Assembly: GCA_937896235.1 (NCBI GenBank)
Contig: CALBMX010000039.1
Coordinates: forward strand, 1 to 56,231
DNA: 56,231 nucleotides
From: an uncultured bacterium
Lineage (GTDB): Bacteria > Planctomycetota > UBA1135 > GCA-002686595
Direction: 5' to 3'
In this document: positions 27,661 through 35,930 of the stretch, piece after piece
Layout: every line of letters begins with the position of its first letter
Numbering within the stretch: the stretch's first letter is position 1
The notes under the pieces: generated by a model
Databases searched by the model: none
The model's input: only the letters and a program-made list of their open reading frames with translations
What the model was told of the DNA's origin: nothing
Made by a program: the position numbers and the translations under genes

Positions 27661-28773
27661 ATGAAGCGATCCATACTCATTAGCGCCATGTTGTGGCTGC
27701 TGCTCATTTCCGCCTCGCACCTCTATCTCAACGTCGGCTGGGATAATTTCAGAGAAAGCGTTCACCAGATTCTTGGCAAAAAACGCGACAAGATGATCGT
27801 TGGCTTTTTGCCAGTCACCTGACACTTGACCTGTCCCGTCACCAGTTGGGTGACAAAGCATGGCGAGGGCGACTCGACATTCGAGAGCCGGAAGTTCACG
27901 GACTGGGCGACCGTTAAAGAGGCCCTTATCGGGGAGCGTATTGACGCTGTTTTCATCTTGGCTCCGATGGCGATGCAGCTCAGGATCGATGGCGTTGGCG
28001 TGAAGGTGGTCTACCTAGGCCATCGTGATGGAACCGCGATTGTGGTTGGGAAAGATTCCGATATTCGTGACTTCGCTGACCTTGAGGGGAAGCGCTGTGC
28101 GATCCCCAGTCGCTACGCGAACCAGAACCTTTTGATGCACAAGATGATGAAGGAGTGGGGAATGGCGCCCGACTCGATCGACCTGATTGAGCTGCCACCC
28201 CCGGAGCACCCGACCGCCTTGGAAAATGGAAGCATTGATGCTTACATTGTGGGAGAGCCTTTCGCCGCACTTTCGGAGTTGAACGGCACAGGGCGAGTCC
28301 TCTATCAGACTAAGGACATTTGGGAAGACTTCATCTCCTGTGTCCTTGTCGTGCGAGAGGACGTGATCGACGATGATCGGGAAATTGTACAAGAGCTCGT
28401 CGACGGAATCGCCAAGTCTGGAAAGTGGCTGGACGATGGGTTGCAGAACAGAATGGAGGCTGCGGAGATCGCCGCCGCAAACTATTACTTCCAGGATCCG
28501 GAGCTCTTGCGTTACGTGTTATCCAAGCCTGTGGATCGCGTGAAGTACACCCAACTGGCCCCGCTCAAGGACGATTTTGATGAGATCATGGAGCTCGGGT
28601 ACGAGATCGGTGTACTGCCCAAGCGAATCGCGTTTGAAGAGTATGTCGACGACAGCTTTGTCAAACCATTGAGTGAAATTGATTGGAACATGGAGCACCT
28701 GGCTGGGGCTGATGTGGAAGCGGCAAAGCTTGCCGTAGAAGCCATTCGCAAGGAGGCGGGGGAGTCACAATGA
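27661..28773 (+). CDS. ABC substrate-binding protein, candidate selenoprotein (in-frame TGA)
   Basis: Binding protein (370 aa if TGA at 27820-27822 is read through) of the SsuA/NrtA/TauA (NMT1-like) fold. ATG at 27661 gives an N-terminal signal anchor (ILISAMLWLLLISASHLYL), then GFLPVT, the TGA codon (residue 54), and HLTCPVTSWVTK without change of frame. The downstream part is intact: ERIDAVFILAPMAMQLRIDG, GHRDGTAIVVGKDS, RCAIPSRYANQNLLMHKMM, DAYIVGEPFAALSELNGT. A Cys there would give CHLTC, so the reading is U-x3-C, selenocysteine for cysteine. A stem-loop 15 bases after the TGA fits a bacterial SECIS. Alternatives: a nonsense mutation or sequencing error. TGA ends the next two genes normally, so the code is not altered. 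Confidence 0.75.
27838..27854 (+). promoter_or_regulatory. SECIS-like stem-loop after the in-frame TGA
   Basis: GTCACC (27838-27843) and GGTGAC (27849-27854) form a perfect 6-bp stem with loop AGTTG. The loop begins 21 bases after the TGA and has G as its second base, followed by U. Known bacterial SECIS elements have a short stem, a loop of 3-14 bases with G in the first two positions, about 16-37 bases from UGA; this fits. An alternative pairing (TGTC with GACA) is possible. Confidence 0.6.
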
Positions 28774-29585
28774 ATATCCTTCCCTTTGCCGCCATCTTGG
28801 TCAGCATCGTCACCATAGCCAAGCTACGTCGCTATACGACGGTTCTCTTACCGCTCGCTGTGACGACGATTGGTGTCGGTCTCTGGCAGATTGCTTGCGA
28901 CTACTGGCTCTCGGAGACCAACCCCAGTCCGATGGAGACCCTACTCGCGATCTTTGAGATTCATGAGAATGGACGCCTTTGGAGTGACGCTGCTGCAAGC
29001 CTCTTTCGAGTCACCTGGGGGTTCTTCCTAGCAGCGGCCGTGGGCATCCCTCTAGGCCTTTGGGTTGGCTGGACGACACGCGGCTTCGAAGCTCTCAATC
29101 CGATCATTCAGGCCTTGCGGCCGATCTCACCGATTGCATGGATTCCCTTTGCGATCCTCTGGTTTGGCATCGGTGATGGTGCTGGTATCTTCCTTATCTT
29201 CTACGCCTCGTTTTTTCCCATCACGGTGGGGACGATGGCCGCAGTCCGGAACATTTCGATGGTGCACCAACGCTCCGCAATGAACTTTGGGCTGCATGGA
29301 ATCGAGCTGTTTCGAAGAGTCGTATTTCCGGCTGCCCTTCCGCAGATCATTACAAGCTTACGCATTGCACTCGGTGTGGCCTGGTTGGTCATCGTCGCTG
29401 CTGAAATGGTGGGGATGGACTCGGGTTTGGGATATCTAATCAACGATGCCCGAAACATGGGACGCCGCTACGATTTGGTCGCAGCGACCATGGTGATTAT
29501 TGGCGCCATCGGGGTGGTCTTAGACCTACTGATCCGTCGCTTGGAGAACTTTGATGAAGTCCGTTGGGGGTATGTGAAACGATGA
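28770..29585 (+). CDS. ABC transporter permease (SsuC/NrtB type)
   Basis: Inner-membrane permease (271 aa) with about six membrane helices; clear ones are LLPLAVTTIGVGLWQIACDY, FFLAAAVGIPLGLWVGW and VAWLVIVAAEMVGMD. The EAA-like loop that docks the ATPase is SAMNFGLHGIELFRRVVFPA followed by ALPQI. Its ATG overlaps the stop of the binding-protein gene by 4 bases (ATGA at 28770-28773), which argues that the binding-protein reading frame is really translated to its end. Substrate class unknown within the nitrate/sulfonate/taurine/pyrimidine group. Confidence 0.92.
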   Translation: MNILPFAAILVSIVTIAKLRRYTTVLLPLAVTTIGVGLWQIACDYWLSETNPSPMETLLAIFEIHENGRLWSDAAASLFRVTWGFFLAAAVGIPLGLWVGWTTRGFEALNPIIQALRPISPIAWIPFAILWFGIGDGAGIFLIFYASFFPITVGTMAAVRNISMVHQRSAMNFGLHGIELFRRVVFPAALPQIITSLRIALGVAWLVIVAAEMVGMDSGLGYLINDARNMGRRYDLVAATMVIIGAIGVVLDLLIRRLENFDEVRWGYVKR

Positions 29586-30346
29586 GTAACTCGACCAAAA
29601 GTAAGGTCATCTTCGACCGAGTCAGCAAGAGCTTCGACAAGCGGGGCGAAGAGCTTTGTGTGCTAGAGGACATCAACCTCGAAGTGCAAGAGGGTGAATT
29701 TATTTGCCTGCTTGGGCCTTCAGGATGTGGCAAATCTACCATGCTCAATATTGCGGGTGGCTTCGAGAGGCCGGATACCGGCAGCGTCACTATCGACGGA
29801 GTCGAGATTGTCGAGCCAAGCGATAAGCGCGTCTTTGTGTTTCAGGAGTACGGCATTTTTCCCTGGGCTTCTGTTTGGGATAATGTGTGCCTAGGGTTGC
29901 GTAAGGTGCCTCGCGCAGAGCGGGATCGGGTTGCCCAGGAGACAATCGACCTCGTCGGTTTGACCGGTTTTGAGAAGGCTTACCCGATGGAACTTTCTGG
30001 CGGCATGAAGCAGCGCGTTGAAGTTGCTCGTGCCCTCGCCGTGAAGCCCGACGTTATCTTCATGGACGAACCGTTTGGGGCACTGGATTCGCTAACTCGT
30101 CTAACGATGAGGAGTGAGTTGATCCGGATTTGGAAGCAGGAGAAACCCACGATCCTCTTTGTGACCCACGATGTGGATGAGTCGATTCAGCTGGCGGATA
30201 GGATCGTCGTACTATCGAGTCGTCCGGGAAGGATTGCAGCCATCATTGATGTCGATCTTGCCCATCCGCGTGATCTGGCCAGCGAACAGTACTCTAAGAT
30301 TAAGGGTGAACTTTACGAGCTCCTCGGCGTTAAGGACTGGGGCTAA
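29582..30346 (+). CDS. ABC transporter ATP-binding protein (SsuB/NrtD type)
   Basis: Cytoplasmic ATPase (254 aa) powering the importer. Walker A GPSGCGKST (45-53), Q-loop in VFQEYGIFPW, signature LSGGMKQR (138-145), Walker B VIFMDEP (158-164) with D-loop GALDS, and the switch histidine in FVTHDVDE. It overlaps the permease stop by 4 bases (ATGA). The start at 29582 is chosen over an in-frame ATG inside the permease gene at 29564. Last gene of the transporter operon. Confidence 0.93.
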   Translation: MSNSTKSKVIFDRVSKSFDKRGEELCVLEDINLEVQEGEFICLLGPSGCGKSTMLNIAGGFERPDTGSVTIDGVEIVEPSDKRVFVFQEYGIFPWASVWDNVCLGLRKVPRAERDRVAQETIDLVGLTGFEKAYPMELSGGMKQRVEVARALAVKPDVIFMDEPFGALDSLTRLTMRSELIRIWKQEKPTILFVTHDVDESIQLADRIVVLSSRPGRIAAIIDVDLAHPRDLASEQYSKIKGELYELLGVKDWG

Positions 30347-30379
30347 GAGCACGTACGCCTCCCTTATTTTTCTGAACGG

Positions 30380-31975
30380 ATGATCCTCACCAGCTTCCTT
30401 CTCCTTCTTATTCAAGGTCCTGTCGCCAAAGCGGGCTTGCTTGCTAAAACGGAGTCGATGACCCCCGGCTTTGTACTGGTGGCGCCACTCAAGTCTAAGT
30501 CGACCTTTCTTGTTGATAAGGAGAGCGGGCGAGTCGCCCATACATGGGATAGCAACCGGCCTCCGGGGAACTCGGTCTACCTTCTGGAGAATGGTGACCT
30601 CTGGCGGACGACTGCTGTTGGTGACAACGAGGTTTTTCGCGGAGGCGGAGCGGGTGGTGGCTTGCAGCGCATTGCTTGGGACGGAACGCTTTTGTGGGAG
30701 CTGGATTGGTCGGACGACGTACGATTGTCCCACCACGATATGGAGCCTCTCCCCAACGGGAATCTGCTACTCATCTCGTGGGAGTACAAGTCTCCGGAGG
30801 AGGCGTTCGAGGCAGGGCGAGATCCTGCGGGGATCTCCGAGGACGGTCTATGGCCCGACTATGTCGTGGAGTTGAAACCCATACTCGGTGAAGGCGCAGG
30901 TGCGGTCGAAAAGGTTTGGGAGTGGCACGCCTGGGACCATCTGATCCAAGAGCGCGTAGAGACGAAAGCTAACTTCGGCTCTATTGCAGATTCACCTGGT
31001 AGGATCGACCTCAATGCTGATCTGATCAGTCAGTCCGCTGTCGAGATCTCTCGGGAGAAGGAGCTCGAAGAGGAAATGGAGGGCCTGGGTTACATCGGGG
31101 ATGATGGGGTCGATGAAAGCGAAGAGGGCCCTGCGGAAAAGGGTATCCCCGCCCCGGGAAATCCCAGGGAGCGAAAGCCGGGTGGAGATTGGCTACATAC
31201 GAATGGTGTTGACTACGACCCAGCTCGGGACCTGATCGTTCTCAGCAGTCGCGTGATGAGCGAGGTTTGGATCATCGACCACTCCACTACGACCAAGCAG
31301 GCCGCTTCTGGCTCGGGGGGGCGGTTTGGCAAAGGCGGTGACATCCTTTGGCGCTGGGGAAACCCAAGAAATTATGGGGCGGGCGATCTTGGTGATCAGA
31401 AATTGTTCAAACAACACGACCCCTCATTTATTGGCCTGGGTTCTCCGGGCGCGGGCAACTTGTTGATCTACAACAATGGCGAGGGAAGACCCGACGGAAA
31501 TTACTCAACGGTGATTGAGTTGGCGCTCCCCCTCAACGAAGGCGGTAATGAATTTCCACGCTTCCGTGACGATTTTGGACCGATGGAGCCGGTTTGGAGT
31601 TCAGGTGCGCCTAAGGGGAGTGACGAGCTGTTCTTTTTCTCAAGCTTCCTTTCCGGTGCCCAGCGATTGCCGTCCGGGAACACCCTGATCTGCGTCGGTG
31701 CAGCGGGCCGCGTATTGGAAGTCACTCCGGCGGGGGAGCTAGCTTGGGAGTACGTCTGTCCATTCAAGGGACTTATCCCAAGTGCGGAGGATAAACGCCC
31801 CGGGCAAAGGCCAGCTCCTGGCAGTCACCCCGGTCCTCCCGGCGGCGGACCCCCTCGAAGGGGGCCCGGTGAAGAAGGAGGTCCTCCGGGTGGCCGGCCA
31901 AAGGTTGAACTCGAGAACGCACTCTTCCGAGCGACACACCTTGAGCCCGACCATCCGGGTCTCAGCAAACTTTAG
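30380..31975 (+). CDS. Arylsulfotransferase-like secreted protein
   Basis: A 531-residue predicted secreted beta-propeller of the ASST / Arylsulfotran_2 type, starting with a short signal helix (MILTSFLLLLIQGPVAKA). Bacterial ASST transfers sulfate between phenols through a histidine intermediate. Three His in the expected order are seen: H119 in LSHHDMEPLPNGNLLLISW, H273 in DWLHTNGVDYDP, H346 in KQHDPSFIG; propeller blades end in patterns like GNTLICVGAAGRVLEVT. Two unusual inserts: an acidic stretch (about 226-252) and a Pro/Gly/Arg-rich tail (about 475-510). It follows the ABC operon by 33 bases on the same strand and overlaps nothing; a link to sulfonate or aryl-sulfur import is only a guess. 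Confidence 0.65.
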   Translation: MILTSFLLLLIQGPVAKAGLLAKTESMTPGFVLVAPLKSKSTFLVDKESGRVAHTWDSNRPPGNSVYLLENGDLWRTTAVGDNEVFRGGGAGGGLQRIAWDGTLLWELDWSDDVRLSHHDMEPLPNGNLLLISWEYKSPEEAFEAGRDPAGISEDGLWPDYVVELKPILGEGAGAVEKVWEWHAWDHLIQERVETKANFGSIADSPGRIDLNADLISQSAVEISREKELEEEMEGLGYIGDDGVDESEEGPAEKGIPAPGNPRERKPGGDWLHTNGVDYDPARDLIVLSSRVMSEVWIIDHSTTTKQAASGSGGRFGKGGDILWRWGNPRNYGAGDLGDQKLFKQHDPSFIGLGSPGAGNLLIYNNGEGRPDGNYSTVIELALPLNEGGNEFPRFRDDFGPMEPVWSSGAPKGSDELFFFSSFLSGAQRLPSGNTLICVGAAGRVLEVTPAGELAWEYVCPFKGLIPSAEDKRPGQRPAPGSHPGPPGGGPPRRGPGEEGGPPGGRPKVELENALFRATHLEPDHPGLSKL

Positions 31976-31994
31976 GACTGCCTGCTTCTGAGAC

Positions 31995-32999
31995 CTACTT
32001 GAGAGCTGTTCTGCCAATGGGGACTTCCACTCCGGCAGCTAGGGCAGCTTCTTCTGTCTCATACTTCCACCAGTCGGAGACGCCAGCACAGTCTTTGATG
32101 CCCTGTTCGTAGGTGCGTGGCTCCCAGCCGAGCTCGACCCTCGCATTCGTAATGTCGTGCTCGTGGTGCAACAGGAAGTAGGCCGAAGCTCGCCGCTGGT
32201 CGGTGACATCTGTGAACAGGCCTTTCATCGCAATGGCGAGGTCCGCCCACCTTTTGGGGATGTTGCGGCGCCTGACGGTGCCTCCCGTTGCGGCTATGGT
32301 GTAGTCGATAAACTGGTTATAGGCGATGCCGTTGGGGCCAGCGAGCTCATAGATGCAGTCGACCTGTTTGTCGTAACCGATCTTGCGAAGCACGCAATCC
32401 ACGACATCGTCAACATGTACGGGGTTGATCCTTGAGCGCCCGGAGTGAGGGATCGTCATCCGCCCTCCTTTCGCCGCGCATTTACGCATGATCGTGGCAG
32501 TGTGCCTATAGTCGCCGACACCGTAGACCAAGGTGGGGCGGAACGAGGTCCACTCGAAGCCAGATCCCTTGAAGATCTTCTCTTGGATTCGCTTGGTGTC
32601 GCGGTAGTAGCTGTACACCGGCGCGCCGATGACTGCTGAGGACATGATCCACATCTGAATGCGATCGCGCTTTTTGTTTGCGCGAATGGCCTCGTCAACA
32701 AGCGCTTCCGATCCGGCGACCGTTACGGCGCGCATCTCCTCGTCGGGGAGGTGATCGTGAGCGCTCGCCAGGTGCAGCAGCATGTCCTGGTCTTCCATGA
32801 AGCCCTTCAAGCTATCCTTGCTCGTGAGATCTCCGGTGAAGACCTCAAAATGGCCCTTGCCTCCATTGTCCTCAGGGTGGGGAACCGCACCCTCGCGACC
32901 CGGCCGAGTCAGAACGCGAATCTTATGTCCTTCACGGGCAAGGGCAAGGGCGGCATAGCGGCCGATGAAGCCGGTGGCGCCGGTAATCGCGATGTTCAT
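31995..32999 (-). CDS. NAD-dependent sugar epimerase/dehydratase family protein
   Basis: Extended short-chain dehydrogenase (334 aa). Rossmann motif GATGFIG (7-13), then the catalytic YxxxK as Y132-K136 in YYRDTK, with Ser120/121 before it; the C-terminal half (RPTLVYGVGDYRHTATIMRK, INPVHVDDVVDCVLRKIG) is typical of nucleoside-diphosphate-sugar epimerases or 3-beta-HSD-like proteins. The start at 32999 is chosen because MNIAITGATG begins the fold; the frame remains open to 33299 but that part is unlike the family. It ends convergent with the sulfotransferase-like gene and is divergent from the exopolysaccharide locus, and may supply a modified sugar. Exact substrate unknown. Confidence 0.85.
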   Translation of the reverse strand: MNIAITGATGFIGRYAALALAREGHKIRVLTRPGREGAVPHPEDNGGKGHFEVFTGDLTSKDSLKGFMEDQDMLLHLASAHDHLPDEEMRAVTVAGSEALVDEAIRANKKRDRIQMWIMSSAVIGAPVYSYYRDTKRIQEKIFKGSGFEWTSFRPTLVYGVGDYRHTATIMRKCAAKGGRMTIPHSGRSRINPVHVDDVVDCVLRKIGYDKQVDCIYELAGPNGIAYNQFIDYTIAATGGTVRRRNIPKRWADLAIAMKGLFTDVTDQRRASAYFLLHHEHDITNARVELGWEPRTYEQGIKDCAGVSDWWKYETEEAALAAGVEVPIGRTALK

Positions 33000-33204
33000 T
33001 TGGAGGGGAAGGTGGGGGAGAGTCGGGGAAATCGGGTGGAAGAGAAGGGAATAATATCGCACGAATCGATGACTTGGAAACTTGCAGTGGAAGAAGACCG
33101 GTCCGAGCCTGAAGTTGAGGGCGACTATTGTGTAGAATCGCTCCTTCTGATGCTTTTGGGTGACATTTTCTCGCTCTTGGGGTGTCAGTTGACCGATACG
33201 GTAA

Positions 33205-34761
33205 ATGAGGAGCTCTCCCCCCTCCCTCATTCCCCAACACTTGAAGCAGTACTTAGCGACAATTCTGCAGAGGCACTTCCAGCCCTGCATGATGACCATT
33301 CAGGCCCTTGCGGATCTGGTAGTGGTTCTAGTTTCGTGCGCGATTTCCTATTCTGTTGGGATCGCAATCGGTCGCATCGGGCAGCTTGGCGGGAGCGCCG
33401 ACATGGCGACGATGGCAGGCCCCGATGCGATGCAGAGCGCCTACTTGTCTTTGTCGGTGCTGACGGCACTCGTATGTTTGATCTCCTTCCGTAGTTGTGG
33501 GCTCTATTCTTCGACCAAGAGCCTCTTGAATGTCGAGGAGTACAAAAACATCGCCAAGAGCGTGATGATCGGTTTTGTAGTGTTCTTCACACTGCTGGTC
33601 TTTCTGAGATCCTCGAATGAGACCGTAGAAGTCCCCGTCCTGAATACCCTTCCATGGTTACACAGCCTGGTACACCTCGAAGTCGAGCTCGATAGCATCT
33701 CTCGAATTACGGTAAGTCTCTCCTTTGGATTGATACTTATCTTGATGACGGTGAGTCGGTTTTTAAGCTTCAAGTTGATTCAGAGCCTCTACCGGCGAGG
33801 AATCGGAAATCGCAACGTACTCATCTATGGGACTGGCGAAACTGGCGGTTGGTTACAGCGCAAATTCCACCTGATTCCGACCTTGGGTCTGCGTTTGGTC
33901 GGGTTCGTTACCGACAACCCTGAAGAGGTAGGGACGCACCAGCTCGGTGAACAAATCCTGGGCACGGTGGACGATCTCGCCGAGGTCATTCACAGCCATA
34001 AAGTGAGCGAGGTGTTCATCGCCCTTCCCGGCTCCCAAGAGGGGCGCGTGATGGAGGTTATCGCACGCCTCGATATACTCGGAGTGTCCTTTCGGGTCGT
34101 GCCTGGTTTCTACCACCTGCTCGCCCAGCGCGTCCGCATTGAGCACCTTGATTCGATCCCCCTCATCTCAAGACCAGACCGCAGTCAGGGGCTGCTCTCT
34201 TCTTTCGCAAAGCGCTGCCTGGATCTCTCGTTGGCGAGTTTCGCCCTTCTACTCTCAGCACCTGCGTTTGCACTTGCTGCCTTGTTGGTGAGTCGCGAGA
34301 AAGATGGACCCATCTTCTATCGCCAAAACCGTATCGGTTTGAATGGCCAGGTTTTTGAGATGCTTAAGTTCCGAACGATGTTTGCGCACATGGGTGCAGA
34401 CGAAGTCTCCCCCCAGGATGAAGAGGACCCTCGCATCACGACGATTGGCCGCTACCTACGTCGCTATAGTTTGGACGAACTTCCTCAGCTTCTAAACGTC
34501 TTGCGTGGAGAAATGAGCATCGTGGGCCCTCGTCCCGAAATGGCATTCATCGTGGATCAATACGGTCCACTTGAACGCGAGCGTCTTGCCGCAAAGCCGG
34601 GGATTACCGGACTTTGGCAGATCTCATTCGCTCGAAATGAGGCCATCCACCAGAACATCGAATACGACATCTACTACATCGAGAACCGCTCACTCCTACT
34701 CGATCTGGTGATCATCTTCCTTACCGGTTTTGCGGTAGTTAAAGGAACGGGCGCTCACTAG
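33205..34761 (+). CDS. Polyprenyl-phosphate sugar-1-phosphate transferase (WbaP/WcaJ type)
   Basis: Starts exopolysaccharide assembly by moving a hexose-1-phosphate to undecaprenyl phosphate at the inner membrane (518 aa). N-terminal membrane helices (LADLVVVLVSCAISYSVGIA, LSLSVLTALVCLISF, IGFVVFFTLLVFL), a middle CoA-binding-like Rossmann domain (NVLIYGTGETGGWLQRKFHL), then a helix and the C-terminal catalytic domain: GPIFYRQNRIGLNGQVFEML, KFRTM, SLDELPQLLNVLRGEMSIVG, PRPE and KPGITGLWQIS. The start is uncertain: ATG 33205 is used, but MMTIQALADL at 33289 also fits. First gene of the locus. Confidence 0.92.
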   Translation: MRSSPPSLIPQHLKQYLATILQRHFQPCMMTIQALADLVVVLVSCAISYSVGIAIGRIGQLGGSADMATMAGPDAMQSAYLSLSVLTALVCLISFRSCGLYSSTKSLLNVEEYKNIAKSVMIGFVVFFTLLVFLRSSNETVEVPVLNTLPWLHSLVHLEVELDSISRITVSLSFGLILILMTVSRFLSFKLIQSLYRRGIGNRNVLIYGTGETGGWLQRKFHLIPTLGLRLVGFVTDNPEEVGTHQLGEQILGTVDDLAEVIHSHKVSEVFIALPGSQEGRVMEVIARLDILGVSFRVVPGFYHLLAQRVRIEHLDSIPLISRPDRSQGLLSSFAKRCLDLSLASFALLLSAPAFALAALLVSREKDGPIFYRQNRIGLNGQVFEMLKFRTMFAHMGADEVSPQDEEDPRITTIGRYLRRYSLDELPQLLNVLRGEMSIVGPRPEMAFIVDQYGPLERERLAAKPGITGLWQISFARNEAIHQNIEYDIYYIENRSLLLDLVIIFLTGFAVVKGTGAH

Positions 34762-34766
34762 AAACG

Positions 34767-35903
34767 ATGCGAATTCTCGAAGTGATGGAGTGCACGATTG
34801 GCGGAACGCGTCGCCATCTCGTCGACCTGGCTAGCGGACTGTGCGGGGCAGGCGATGAAGTCCATTTGGCCGTCTCCGCGCTCCGGATGCCCAGCTTCCG
34901 GGAGGACCTGACTTTCCTCGAATCCCTCGGCTGCACCGTTCACGAGATCCCTATGGTTCGGTCCATCGCACCCGGGACCGACTGGAAGCAGCGGCACCAG
35001 CTTGAGTCCCTACTTCGGAAGGTACAGCCCGATGTTGTGCACACTCACTCCAGCAAGGCAGGGGTACTTGGTCGGGGAGCATCGCTCACCACGGGAATAG
35101 GTGTCCGCGTCCATACTCCACACACATTCGCCTTTCTCTTTGACGCTATGTTTAGTGCGCCGAAGCGCTATCTATTTAGGCGAATCGAAGCCCACTACGC
35201 CCGGCGCACCCATCGGCTGATTGCAGTAAGCGAGGGCGAGGCGGAGACGATGATCTCCTCAGGAGTCGTTTCTGCAGCGGGGGTCCGTGTTGTTCCCAAT
35301 GGCATCGACATGAACCTGTGGGGCAATATCAAACCGGTCTGTCGTGAATCGATTGGTGTTCCAAAGGATGCGATCATGGTCCTCGTTGCAGGTCTTCTAA
35401 ACTCAGCCAAGGGGCAGGACCTCGCCATCCAGGCCCTTTCGCAGGCAAGGCTGCAGAATCTGTTTCTGGTGCTGGCCGGACATGGAGACGAGCTAGTGGC
35501 ATTGGAGAGGCTCTCGGCCACTCTCGGTGTTGCCGACCGGGTTCGATTCCTCGGTTGGCGATCCGATGTTCCAGCTCTTGTCGCGGCCGCGGATATCGTC
35601 TTGCTGCCTTCGAGATGGGAGGGCATGCCTTATGTGGTTTTAGAGGCCATGGCGTCGGGCAAACCCGTTCTCGCAACCAAGGTCGACGGTGCTCGCGAGC
35701 TTATCCTACCGGGTGAGACGGGCTTTTTGGTTGACGTTCAGGATACCGCTGCAATGGCGGCCGGGCTTGACCAGCTGGCGCTACTGAGTCCTCAAACTCG
35801 CGCTAACTATGGGGAGCGTGGAGCTGCCCGAATTCGTGCGGGATACCAAATCGATCACATGGTGCGCGCAACACAGGAAGTCTTTGCAGAGGCGCTCGGG
35901 TAG
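34767..35903 (+). CDS. Glycosyltransferase family 4 (A)
   Basis: GT-B fold transferase (378 aa). N-terminal acceptor domain has MRILEVMECTIGGTRRHLVD and PDVVHTHSSKAGVLGRGASL; the C-terminal donor domain shows the E-x7-E motif as EGMPYVVLE, with PNGID before it. Starts five bases after the previous stop. Likely adds a sugar to the growing polyprenyl-linked repeat unit on the cytoplasmic face. Donor and linkage cannot be read from sequence. Confidence 0.88.
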   Translation: MRILEVMECTIGGTRRHLVDLASGLCGAGDEVHLAVSALRMPSFREDLTFLESLGCTVHEIPMVRSIAPGTDWKQRHQLESLLRKVQPDVVHTHSSKAGVLGRGASLTTGIGVRVHTPHTFAFLFDAMFSAPKRYLFRRIEAHYARRTHRLIAVSEGEAETMISSGVVSAAGVRVVPNGIDMNLWGNIKPVCRESIGVPKDAIMVLVAGLLNSAKGQDLAIQALSQARLQNLFLVLAGHGDELVALERLSATLGVADRVRFLGWRSDVPALVAAADIVLLPSRWEGMPYVVLEAMASGKPVLATKVDGARELILPGETGFLVDVQDTAAMAAGLDQLALLSPQTRANYGERGAARIRAGYQIDHMVRATQEVFAEALG

Positions 35904-35930
35904 CTCGCATTGAGCCCTAGATTAATCGTC

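Noticed and set aside
27820..27822. TGA as altered genetic code (TGA = Trp or Gly)
   Set aside because: TGA is used as the normal stop in the permease, ATPase, and many genes of the polysaccharide locus; Trp is encoded by TGG throughout.
27661..28773. Two separate genes or a simple pseudogene instead of one recoded gene
   Set aside because: The first part would be only 53 residues with signal anchor, the second lacks signal and a start codon; the frame is unchanged and all downstream motifs are intact. A true nonsense mutation remains possible and is kept as an alternative.
33000..33299. N-terminal extension of the epimerase to 33299
   Set aside because: The added 100 residues do not resemble the family, would run across the promoter region and overlap the divergent gene; the Rossmann motif starts at 32999.
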